A stretch of 16,207 nt of DNA from Planctomycetota bacterium. Its GTDB lineage: Bacteria > Planctomycetota > Planctomycetia > Pirellulales > Thermoguttaceae. The notes under the pieces are model-generated. The model was given only the letters and a program-made list of their open reading frames with translations. It was not told where the DNA came from and did not search any database. Location of the stretch: NCBI GenBank assembly GCA_025356915.1, contig JANXQG010000239.1, positions 1-16,207 of the forward strand. The letters run 5' to 3'. The translations under genes were made by a program, and so were the position numbers. Within the stretch, counting starts at the first letter, position 1, and each line of letters opens with the position of its first letter. Positions 1 through 6,032 of this stretch are shown piece by piece.

Positions 1-157
1 CCAAACCGGTGATCCAGGCGGGGATGGCCCGGCCGGACATGAAGAAATCGGCGCTATTCTTCATCGATCGCTTCAGCGCGAATCCGATTCCCAATACGAA
101 AATGACGTAGATGGCAAGAATTGCGTAGTCGATAAATTGCAGTTGGCCCAGTTGCAT
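1..157 (-). CDS. Sodium:solute symporter family protein (N-terminal fragment)
   Basis: This is the first 52 codons of a membrane transporter that runs off the left edge of the window. After ATG at 157 the protein reads MQLGQLQFIDYAILAIYVIF, followed by a hydrophobic stretch (about residues 9-27, the first membrane helix), a short basic loop and DFFMSGRAIPAW at about 37-48. The pattern of helix 1, basic loop, D-F-F-x-x-G-R and P-x-W is the N-terminal signature of the sodium:solute symporter (SSS) family, which couples Na+ entry to uptake of sugars, amino acids or similar solutes. The substrate cannot be told from this fragment. A GGGAG ribosome-binding site lies about 8 bases upstream of the ATG. 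The gene follows hemG on the same strand after a 90-base gap, so cotranscription is possible. Confidence 0.8.
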   Translation of the reverse strand, partial: MQLGQLQFIDYAILAIYVIFVLGIGFALKRSMKNSADFFMSGRAIPAWITGL

Positions 158-247
158 GGAAAACTCTCCCGAGGTCGCGGTGAACTTTCAAGGAAAACTA
201 ATTATGACGCACGCCCACATTGGACTGCAAGGGTGGGGCGAAATTAT

Positions 248-1654
248 TTACCCCAAAATCTGTTCCGCCGCACGCTCCCCGCCATGGATGCAGTCCGGCA
301 GGCCGACTCCGCGAAACGCGCTTCCGGCCATCTTCAAACCGGGCAATAATGCCAAACGGGCATCGATCCGGGCAACACGTTCCAGGTGACCGACATGATA
401 TTGGGGCATGGTTCGCGGCCAATGGGCGATGTCGCAAAATTCCGGCTCGCCCTCGATTCGCAATAGCGGCCGTAAATGTGCAAGCACCAGCGGCAAAAGT
501 TGAGCGTCGGGCATTTCCGCCAGTTCCGGCCGCTGGGCCCCGCCGACAAAGACTCGCAACAGCGTCTTCCCCGCCGGGGCACGATGCGTATATTTTTGAC
601 TACTGAAGCTACAGGCGAGAATCGGGCTCTTTTCAATCGACGGTACCACAACCCCCATGCCATCCAGCGGATGCCCCACCTGTTTAAGGTCGTAACCCAG
701 CGAGACAATCGCCGTACCCGAATACTCAATTTGCCCAAGTTCCGATGCCAACTCCGCATCGATCGGGGCCAGCAAAGGGCTGGCGCGATGTGCCGGCACG
801 GCCACAATCAGGGCATCAAATTCCAAGAACTGCCCAGCCCCCGCAGGGAGTATTCGCCAGACGTTGCCGCTCCGCTCGATTTTCTCAATCGGCGAGTTCA
901 GACGGATTGATTCCGGCGGCAATTTTGCGGTGATCGCGTCAACCAGCGTGCTAAGCCCCGCAGACAAGGTAACGAACATGCTGTACCGAGCACCGCTTTC
1001 CACCTTGCCCGTGGGTTTGTGCTTCATTTGATGCCGCATGGCACGGATCAGGCTGCCGTGCTGCTTTTCCATCTCCCGGAAGCGGGAAAGCGTGGCCTTC
1101 ACGCTCAATTTCTCCATGTCGGCCGCATAGACCGCGCTGATCAGCGGCTCGACCAGCCGGTCGAAAGTCTCCCGGCCAAGCCGGCGGCGGACAAACTGGG
1201 CCATGCTCTCGTCGTCGTCGTCGAGACGCGGCGGAATGAAGTATTCCAGGGCCGCCCGAAGTTTTCCCAGCGGGCTCAGGATCGGCGTGACTGCCATCGG
1301 CCAAAGCTGCGTGGGGGCCATCATTAAGAAGCCGTCCGGCAGTTTATACAATCGGCCACGGCGAACCACGAAGGTGCGGCGACAGTTTGTATTGGTCTGC
1401 ACAAGCTGGTCCGCCAACCCTAGCCGCTGGCACAATTCGAGTGCCCAAGGCACCGTGGTAATGAAATTGTCGGAGCTTTGCTCGACCTGGAAACCGTCGC
1501 GATGCACGGTGGAAAGGACGCCTCCCAGCCGCGAACCGGCCTCAAAAAGCGTTACCTGGCTCTGGGGAGCCAGCTCCTGGAACCGATGAGCGGCCGCCAG
1601 CCCGGAAATTCCACCACCAATCACGGCGATACGTTGAGATTTATGTAAATTCAT
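248..1654 (-). CDS. hemG: Protoporphyrinogen oxidase, HemY/HemG FAD type
   Basis: This 468-residue flavoprotein should oxidise protoporphyrinogen IX to protoporphyrin IX, the penultimate step of heme synthesis, using FAD and oxygen. What shows it: an N-terminal dinucleotide-binding motif GGGISG (residues 13-18), then FEAGSRLGG (37-45) as in amine-oxidase/PPOX flavoproteins, a substrate-domain segment with LVEPLISAVYAADMEKLS, and a C-terminal FAD-contacting stretch with GSAFRGVGLPDCI near the end. The length is normal for the oxygen-dependent PPOX family. Such enzymes usually sit at the inner face of the cytoplasmic membrane. The ATG at 1654 places the GGGISG motif at the expected distance from the N-terminus. 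No clear Shine-Dalgarno precedes it; a TAAAAT box ends about eight bases before the ATG. It is divergent from rimI and upstream of the symporter. Some bacterial homologues prefer coproporphyrinogen III, so the exact substrate is not proven. Confidence 0.9.
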   Translation of the reverse strand: MNLHKSQRIAVIGGGISGLAAAHRFQELAPQSQVTLFEAGSRLGGVLSTVHRDGFQVEQSSDNFITTVPWALELCQRLGLADQLVQTNTNCRRTFVVRRGRLYKLPDGFLMMAPTQLWPMAVTPILSPLGKLRAALEYFIPPRLDDDDESMAQFVRRRLGRETFDRLVEPLISAVYAADMEKLSVKATLSRFREMEKQHGSLIRAMRHQMKHKPTGKVESGARYSMFVTLSAGLSTLVDAITAKLPPESIRLNSPIEKIERSGNVWRILPAGAGQFLEFDALIVAVPAHRASPLLAPIDAELASELGQIEYSGTAIVSLGYDLKQVGHPLDGMGVVVPSIEKSPILACSFSSQKYTHRAPAGKTLLRVFVGGAQRPELAEMPDAQLLPLVLAHLRPLLRIEGEPEFCDIAHWPRTMPQYHVGHLERVARIDARLALLPGLKMAGSAFRGVGLPDCIHGGERAAEQILG

Positions 1655-1927
1655 GCGATTATTTTACCAAATCTCATCCAATTCTCCCAGCCGAGTTTTT
1701 CGGCTAGCTTCGGCAAGGGCCTCCCGACCCAGCCGACTTGTACAAACCGAAAAACTTCATCTTGGCTTGGTCAAAGGTTTCTGTTACGCTCTCCCCCATC
1801 GAAGCCACCGCCACGGATTGGAGCCGGTGGGCAATGTTCCTGGCCGGTAGGGTCAGATTTTTAGTGGATGGATGCAATATCTCAAATGGAATTAAGTTGT
1901 GAGAGGCCGACAAGGAAGGAGGCCACC
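1655..1927. other. Divergent intergenic region hemG / rimI
   Basis: About 270 bases between the divergent starts of hemG and rimI should hold the promoters of both. A small perfect hairpin (AGCCGA at 1689-1694, TCGGCT at 1700-1705) lies about 35 bases upstream of the hemG ATG. No confident -35/-10 pair was found for either gene. No tRNA or convincing small gene was seen. Confidence 0.4.
1910..1922 (+). promoter_or_regulatory. rimI ribosome-binding site with a CsrA-like ACAAGGA core
   Basis: ACAAGGA at 1910-1916 runs directly into GGAGG at 1918-1922, about five bases before the ATG at 1928. The purine block is the ribosome-binding site that decides the rimI start. Its 5' part matches the core ACARGGA of the E. 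coli CsrA RNA consensus. Outside the core the match is poor, so a CsrA role is only a suggestion. Confidence 0.5.
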
Positions 1928-2449
1928 ATGTATTCCGAGCAGAAGCAGGAAATCCGTGTCCATATTCGGTGGATGATCCGCCGCGACATGGCCGAAGTCC
2001 TGCAAATTGAGCGTGAAAGTTTTGAATTTCCTTGGATTGACGAAGATTTCATCCGTTGCCTGCGCCAACGCAACTGCATCGGAATGGTCGCAGAGCATGA
2101 GGGCCGCGTCGTCGGTTTCATGATCTACGAGCTGCATCGCACACGAATCCACGTGCTGAACTTCGCCGTCTCCAAGGCGTATCATCGCCTAGGCACCGGC
2201 AGTCAGATGATCGCCAAGCTGGTCGCCAAGCTATCGGCACAACGACGAAGTCGCATTGTATTGGAAGTCCGTGAGACCAACTTGGGGGCCCAGTTGTTCT
2301 TCCGCGAAAACGGCTTCCGGGCAATTTCCGTATTGCACAAGTTCTACGACGACACGCCCGAGGACGCCTATTTGATGCAGTGTCGCTACCGCACCGAAAA
2401 GCCAGCCAAGGTACAGTCGCCCGAACATATCGTCCGCCGCGCCGCCTAG
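1928..2449 (+). CDS. rimI: RimI-type ribosomal-protein alanine N-acetyltransferase (GNAT)
   Basis: This 173-residue GNAT enzyme is expected to transfer acetyl from acetyl-CoA to the alpha-amino group of a protein, classically ribosomal protein S18. The opening IRWMIRRDMAEVLQIERESF and the segment FEFPWIDEDFIRCLRQRNC match the RimI N-terminal layout (E-x-x-x-F-x-x-P-W). The central strand is HVLNFAVSKAYHRLGTGSQM, and the C-terminal part has LEVRETNLGAQLFFRENGF (the usual LEVR-x-x-N, FY-x-x-GF pattern). In the acyl-CoA pyrophosphate loop the usual Q/R-x-x-G-x-G reads H-R-L-G-T-G, so the first position is His. The frame opens 60 bases earlier (1868), but the ATG at 1928 has the strong Shine-Dalgarno GGAAGGAGG and is chosen. 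A good terminator follows, so it is probably monocistronic. RimI versus another GNAT is likely but unproven. Confidence 0.82.
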   Translation: MYSEQKQEIRVHIRWMIRRDMAEVLQIERESFEFPWIDEDFIRCLRQRNCIGMVAEHEGRVVGFMIYELHRTRIHVLNFAVSKAYHRLGTGSQMIAKLVAKLSAQRRSRIVLEVRETNLGAQLFFRENGFRAISVLHKFYDDTPEDAYLMQCRYRTEKPAKVQSPEHIVRRAA

Positions 2450-2488
2450 GCTGCGAGAATTTCAAATTCAAACCGCGAGGAATTCCCT

Positions 2489-2520
2489 AACCGGTGGCTA
2501 ACTGCCCCCGGTTTTTCTTT
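2489..2520 (+). terminator. Rho-independent terminator after rimI
   Basis: AACCGGTGG (2489-2497) and CCCCCGGTT (2505-2513) form a nine-base stem with one mismatch around a seven-base loop, followed by a T-rich tract (TTTCTTT). It begins about 40 bases after the rimI stop codon and is the clearest intrinsic terminator in the window. Confidence 0.75.
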
Positions 2521-2865
2521 GAAATAACGGCCCATTTCTGCTGCCTGCATGGCAAGATAGGCAATCTAAGGCTGGTTTACCGTTTATTCCGATTGTCCGG
2601 TCGCGCGTTCGGTAAACCTTACCGCCTAAGGGGCTTGTACGTAAAGTTCCGCTTGCAACGGTTCCGATGAGAATTCTACCTAAGCCGCCTGAAGCGGTTA
2701 CGGCAATTTTAGCGGCTGTTGTGACCTATGTAGAACGGAACTCATTCCGTTTGCCTGAAAAAGAGAACGCAGCGGAATAAATTCTATTCTACAAAAAGGT
2801 CTCACAGCCCAAAGTCTGACAGAAAGCCAGACGGCGCAAATCAATACTTTCAGGGGGGAATTGTC
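2521..2865. other. Long leader/intergenic region before the barrel gene
   Basis: About 345 bases carry no credible gene. They hold an inverted repeat of nine perfect bases (GGTTTACCG at 2574-2582, CGGTAAACC at 2610-2618) with a weaker outer match, a palindromic repeat at 2730-2792 and a GGGGGG ribosome-binding site at about 2853-2858. No clear promoter was recognised. Confidence 0.45.
2730..2792. repeat. Imperfect palindromic (REP-like) element, copy 1
   Basis: GTAGAACGGAACTCATTCCG at the start of the left arm (2730-2751) pairs with the right arm 2771-2792 (ending in ATTCTATTCTAC) over 22 positions. The mismatches are all transitions that would be G-U-compatible in one transcript sense. The loop is about 19 bases. 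The core GGAACTCATTCCGTT recurs with one change at 5965-5979, so this is a dispersed family and not a private hairpin. Confidence 0.65.
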
Positions 2866-4248
2866 ATGCGATTTCTATTAAACCTCACTGCCGCCGCGCT
2901 GCTGGTGGCAAGCGGAATCGGAGGAATGACCTTCGCTACGGCGGCCGACCGGGAGGCACGGACCGCAATTATAGGCCGCCAGCAAATCCTTGATGAACTG
3001 TCCGCGACCTTGGAGAAAGGCTATCTGACGCGGATGGAACAATACCGCATCTTGCTCCATGCCAAGGAAGTACTCACTGCCGACGACCTCCATGGGCTGG
3101 AGCAGACGCTCGATCGTATTGCAACCCGGCAGGCAACCATCCAACCAGCCAAAACTGTGGTGCAGAGCAAAGCCCCGATTCAGCAAAGAACCGACGAGCC
3201 AGGAACCATCACGCCCTCAAAATACGAGGAACCAAATACCGCAGAAATACCGGTCGGCGACGAGCCAATGCGGAAGAAAGCCAAGGCTTTGAGCGATGGC
3301 ACCCTTGTGGAAGAAATCCCGTCGGGCATAGGCCAGCCAGCCATCCATCTCGACAGCGACGATTCAGAAAGCTCTGGGTGTGCTATGGAAGCGTGCCATC
3401 CCCGCCGACGCTGGCTAAACGTCAATTTCATCTCGTCGATTGATGCGTTCAAGGGACCTGTGGATCTCGCCAATTCCAACGGTAATTTTGGCACGCGGCT
3501 AGGTGTCAACGCCGCTGTGCCAATCCTTCCCCGCCTGGGCGTCGCCCTCCAGGCCGGATCCTCCGTGGTGCTCAGCAATTTGAAAGGCTCGAACTTACCC
3601 GAGTTCAATTCCAGGATTCGCGATCAAGTCTTCGCTACGGTCGGCATGTTCCAGCGGATCAATAGTGAGGAAGGGGCTTTTACCTGGGGTTTTGCCTACG
3701 ACTGGCTGTTCGACGATTACTATTCCAATTTCCATTTCGGCCAATGGCGGGTGAAAGCGTCCTTCGAGCCCGACTCCTGCAATGAATTCGGTATTCAAGC
3801 ATCCGTGCCTGAACACGGTTCGTCAGCCACGCTCACCGATTTTTTCGGTAACACCGATATACTGGGTTTCAAGCCGATGACTCAGGGCTACTTATACTGG
3901 AAGCACACTTGGAGCAATGATGCCAGTTTGACCGGCCGGTTTGGCATGGCCGAGCGGCCCGGTGAATTCGTCTTCGGTACCGAAAGCCGTGTCCCGCTGA
4001 CCAAAAACCTAGCACTGACGAGCGATTTCAGCTACATCATGCCCAGCGCGGGGGGTGGGCCAAACGCAAGCTTGGAAAGAAGTGGTCAGGCTCAGGAAAT
4101 CTGGAATGTCTCGGTTGGTATCGAGATCGTACTCGGTGGCTTTAGCCGCGGCTGTGCAGCCCGCTTCCAGCCGTTCCTGCCCGTGGCCGACAATGGATCG
4201 CTGGCCGCCCGCATAGGCAGTGAGAACATAGTGCCCCCGTCCAATTAA
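2866..4248 (+). CDS. Secreted outer-membrane-type beta-barrel protein (planctomycete family)
   Basis: This 460-residue exported protein has no enzymatic motif. Residues 1-27 form a signal peptide (basic MRFLLNL, hydrophobic core, cleavage probably after AATAA or near TAA-D). Residues 30-90 are a helical module (GRQQILDELSATLEKGYLTR). Residues 95-170 are a Pro/Glu/Asp-rich linker. From about 182 to the end, alternating hydrophobic strands with aromatic girdle residues (WLNVNFISSIDAF, RLGVNAAVPIL, AFTWGFAYDWLFDDYY, GYLYWKHTWS) suggest a beta-barrel. The C-terminus FQPFLPVADNGSLAAR resembles planctomycete barrel proteins of unknown function (possibly the DUF6666 family; recalled, not checked). 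Cysteines 172 and 177 could form a disulfide at the barrel entrance. GGGGGG about nine bases upstream supports the ATG at 2866. It is probably monocistronic. A porin-like or surface role is inference. Confidence 0.7.
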   Translation: MRFLLNLTAAALLVASGIGGMTFATAADREARTAIIGRQQILDELSATLEKGYLTRMEQYRILLHAKEVLTADDLHGLEQTLDRIATRQATIQPAKTVVQSKAPIQQRTDEPGTITPSKYEEPNTAEIPVGDEPMRKKAKALSDGTLVEEIPSGIGQPAIHLDSDDSESSGCAMEACHPRRRWLNVNFISSIDAFKGPVDLANSNGNFGTRLGVNAAVPILPRLGVALQAGSSVVLSNLKGSNLPEFNSRIRDQVFATVGMFQRINSEEGAFTWGFAYDWLFDDYYSNFHFGQWRVKASFEPDSCNEFGIQASVPEHGSSATLTDFFGNTDILGFKPMTQGYLYWKHTWSNDASLTGRFGMAERPGEFVFGTESRVPLTKNLALTSDFSYIMPSAGGGPNASLERSGQAQEIWNVSVGIEIVLGGFSRGCAARFQPFLPVADNGSLAARIGSENIVPPSN

Positions 4249-4280
4249 GCCAACGTAAAACCATAACTTGCGCAGTTGCT

Positions 4281-4309
4281 CGTAGTACGGATTGGCAATC
4301 CGTCCTACG
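4281..4309. repeat. Short dispersed palindrome (TDCQSV-type repeat)
   Basis: CGTAGTACGGATT, a three-base loop and AATCCGTCCTACG form a 13-base stem with a single mismatch. Read on the minus strand it encodes part of the nonsense peptide RTDCQSVLRAT, which I remember as a recurrent false protein in planctomycete annotations, so this is probably a genome-wide repeat. It lies 33 bases after the barrel gene. No T-tract follows on the plus strand, so it is not a standard terminator. Confidence 0.6.
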
Positions 4310-4373
4310 GTGATTGGTCAACTTATTCTTTTGCAACGCCTAAGGCGCTGAACGATACCTCAGCAGGTTCATC

Positions 4374-5018
4374 ATGACAAGCCGAATTGCCGATTGCCGA
4401 TTGTTCCTCAGCGAGTTTCGCAGGAACTTCCGTACCACCGGGGCAATTTTGCCCAGCGGACGACGACTTTCGACAGCACTGGTCCATTTTGTCCGCGAGT
4501 CCGCCGATCATCGACCGCGGCGGATCCTTGAAGTCGGGCCAGGTACTGGTGCCGTAACTAGGCACCTGATCCGCAGTATGCAACCCACCGATTGCCTCGA
4601 TCTGGTCGAGCTGAACCAAAGCTTCGTTGATTGCCTCAACGACCGCTTTCGTTCCGATCCCGAGTTCCAATCGGTGGCCCAGCGCTGTCGCGTACTGCAC
4701 TGCCCGATTGAAAATCTGCCGGCCGAAACCAGCTACGACGTCCTAGTGTCTGGGCTACCGATGAATAACTTTGCCGTGGCGGAGGTCGAGCACATACTCG
4801 GCATCCTTCGCCGACTTGCCGCACCGGGCGCGACCGTCTCGTTCTTTGAATACATGGGTATTCGGCGATTGAAGGCAGCGTTTAGTGGCCGAACGGAAAG
4901 GACTCGGCTTCGAGGCATCGAGCAGCTCGTCGGCCGGTTGCTGAAAGACCACGAGATCCGCCGCGATTGGATCTGGTCCAACGTCCCGCCCGCCTATGTG
5001 CATCACGTGCGATTCTAG
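4374..5018 (+). CDS. SAM-dependent lipid N-methyltransferase, PmtA/OlsG-like
   Basis: This 214-residue class I methyltransferase resembles bacterial phosphatidylethanolamine N-methyltransferases (PmtA) and the ornithine-lipid N-methyltransferase OlsG of planctomycetes. The N-terminal FLSEFRRNFRTTGAILPSGR (11-30) matches the amphipathic F-x-x-x-x-x-x-x-x-G-A-I-x-P-S entry of this group. Motif I is ILEVGPGTGAVT (51-62). VELNQSF (78-84) is the acidic SAM-ribose strand, and SGLPMNNF (126-133) occupies the post-II loop where PmtA has S-x-L-P. The enzyme is probably peripheral to the cytoplasmic membrane and would methylate an amino head group. KsgA-type rRNA dimethylases share motif I, but the G-A-I-L-P-S start and the S-G-L-P loop favour a lipid enzyme. 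The ATG at 4374 has a weak AGCAGG ribosome-binding site. The stop codon shares the CTAG at 5015-5018 with convergent csrA. Confidence 0.68.
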   Translation: MTSRIADCRLFLSEFRRNFRTTGAILPSGRRLSTALVHFVRESADHRPRRILEVGPGTGAVTRHLIRSMQPTDCLDLVELNQSFVDCLNDRFRSDPEFQSVAQRCRVLHCPIENLPAETSYDVLVSGLPMNNFAVAEVEHILGILRRLAAPGATVSFFEYMGIRRLKAAFSGRTERTRLRGIEQLVGRLLKDHEIRRDWIWSNVPPAYVHHVRF

Positions 5019-5200
5019 CCCTCTGCCGCCACCCTTGGCACCGGGGCCGCGTGCGGCGGGAGTTCTCCGCGACGAACTCGCACTTCTGCCGGGGCCTCAA
5101 TGCCTACCCGAACTCGATCGCCGTTGACCCTCACGATTGTCAAGACAATCGAATCCCCCAGGTGAATTCGTTGGTTTTCTTTCCTCGATAAGACCAGCAT
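5015..5200 (-). CDS. csrA: Carbon storage regulator CsrA (translational regulator)
   Basis: This 61-residue homodimeric RNA-binding protein binds GGA motifs in mRNA leaders and blocks or stabilises translation. The sequence starts MLVLSRKENQRIHLGDSIVL and continues with VRVGIEAPAEVRVRRGEL, aligning without gaps to E. coli CsrA. The RNA-contacting R6 and R44 and the V42 next to them are kept. The C-terminus after residue 48 is a short Pro/Ala-rich tail (PPHAAPVPRV). The frame is open for 14 codons upstream, but every CsrA begins M-L-x-L-x-R, so the ATG at 5200 is chosen; AGGGA lies about nine bases upstream. That ribosome-binding site sits inside a near-consensus CsrA target, suggesting autoregulation. 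There is no flagellar gene nearby, unlike the csrA-fliW context of many bacteria. The 3' end overlaps the convergent methyltransferase gene by four bases. Confidence 0.93.
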   Translation of the reverse strand: MLVLSRKENQRIHLGDSIVLTIVRVNGDRVRVGIEAPAEVRVRRGELPPHAAPVPRVAAEG

Positions 5201-5206
5201 AATGAA

Positions 5207-5218
5207 ACTTCCCTGTAT
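5207..5218 (-). promoter_or_regulatory. Predicted CsrA binding site over the csrA Shine-Dalgarno
   Basis: On the csrA sense strand the leader reads ATACAGGGAAGT, which matches the E. coli SELEX consensus RUACARGGAUGU at 11 of 12 positions. It contains the ribosome-binding AGGGA itself, about nine bases before the ATG. Binding of CsrA here would occlude the ribosome, the classic negative autoregulation arrangement. Only the sequence match is observed; binding is inferred. Confidence 0.6.
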
Positions 5219-5334
5219 TTTTGCTCTCAAAGCTGCTTCCAAGCCGACAGCGCAAAAACCTATGCCTACGCGCCATGCCCGGTATTCAAATCAGCTTTGT
5301 CGTGTATGAATGGATATAATTCTTTGCATCAAGC

Positions 5335-5706
5335 CTACGTACAGTTCGATGCGAATGGTTGGATTTTAGGACTATCAATCAACTGCGTCGTTTGAAATCG
5401 TTCTCCACCGGAACCATAGAAAAGGATCTTGTTTCGATCCGTTTCCCAAATGGCCGAGAATTGTGTAGCACGCGGTCCGTGCAGGCAAAAGTAGATCCCG
5501 CACGGCTTGTCGCGCCGTCGCAAGATCCGTTCTGTCATGGGAAACGCGCCTGTCTGAAGCTCGTGCTGATTGCAAATTGTCGTGTTGACGTAGTCCCGAA
5601 GATCTTCCACACTGCCGATCTGTTGAAAACAAGTCAACATTTCTGAATAAATACTCCTGGTAACTCGCAGAATATCCCTGTTCGGATATCTGCGAAGAAG
5701 AGGCAA
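5335..5706 (-). CDS. Conserved planctomycete-type hypothetical protein
   Basis: This 123-residue soluble protein has no motif I can tie to a function. It opens PLLRRYPNRDILRVTRSIY, has a central GAFPMTERILRRRDKPCGIY and a C-terminal half ending with AIWETDRNKILFYGSGGERF. I recall very similar proteins as conserved hypotheticals in planctomycetes, which supports it as a real gene. The composition suggests an alpha/beta fold with a C-terminal sheet and no signal or membrane segment. An in-frame stop at 5722-5724 limits the start. The only codon before the conserved RRYPNR segment that can serve is TTG at 5706, with no clear Shine-Dalgarno; the first ATG would be residue 23. It lies 134 bases upstream of csrA on the same strand, so the two may be cotranscribed, although the gap could hold a csrA promoter. 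Confidence 0.65.
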   Translation of the reverse strand: MPLLRRYPNRDILRVTRSIYSEMLTCFQQIGSVEDLRDYVNTTICNQHELQTGAFPMTERILRRRDKPCGIYFCLHGPRATQFSAIWETDRNKILFYGSGGERFQTTQLIDSPKIQPFASNCT

Positions 5707-6032
5707 GATAGGATAGCTGCCGCTAGTTTAGGCTATCGGCAATTTGGGTGCGAGAGTTTGCAGAGTCCTAATGCAGTTTCCAGCGCAATTGTCCGCGGTG
5801 CGAAAGATTTGTCATCGCCCATACTAATTGCAATATAAGGAGATATGGCAATCGAAGCGATCGTGGGATAGATACTTAGAAAGTTTTTTCTTAAGTGTCC
5901 TGCGGATTGCATAATCGAAACACTCGTCTCATTCTACCTGTCTTATGACTGGAAATCTTAGAATGGAATTCATTCCGTTCCACGGAGACAAGTAACGGAA
6001 TGAATTCCGTTCCACGAAGCAGTCGTTGCACT
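5707..6032. other. Intergenic region with a palindromic repeat
   Basis: About 325 bases lie between the 3' end of the CelD-like acetyltransferase gene and the start of the hypothetical gene, both on the minus strand. The left half is AT-rich and presumably contains the promoter of the hypothetical gene, but no good -35/-10 pair was found. The right half holds the palindrome at 5962-6011. No gene is supported. Confidence 0.4.
5962..6011. repeat. Palindromic (REP-like) element, copy 2
   Basis: AATGGAATTCATTCCGTT (5962-5979) and AACGGAATGAATTCCGTT (5994-6011) are inverted copies with one mismatch around a 14-base loop. Each arm is itself nearly palindromic around GGAATTCATTCC / GGAATGAATTCC. 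The core matches the left arm of the element at 2730-2792 at 14 of 15 bases. It begins 22 bases beyond the stop of the acetyltransferase gene at 6033 (minus strand), so it may act as a 3' mRNA hairpin for that gene. Confidence 0.7.

Noticed and set aside
1704..1913. Minus-strand 69-codon open frame between hemG and rimI
   Set aside because: No Shine-Dalgarno, no family resemblance, and it covers the region expected to hold both divergent promoters.
4142..4336. Minus-strand open frame containing RTDCQSVLRAT
   Set aside because: The peptide comes from a palindromic repeat and from the antisense of the barrel gene. It is a recurrent false protein, not a gene.
5845..5871. Tiny open frame ATG-GCA-ATC... 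ending TAG, preceded by TAAGGAG
   Set aside because: Only eight codons and the AAGGAG is just two bases from the ATG, too close for initiation. Likely chance.
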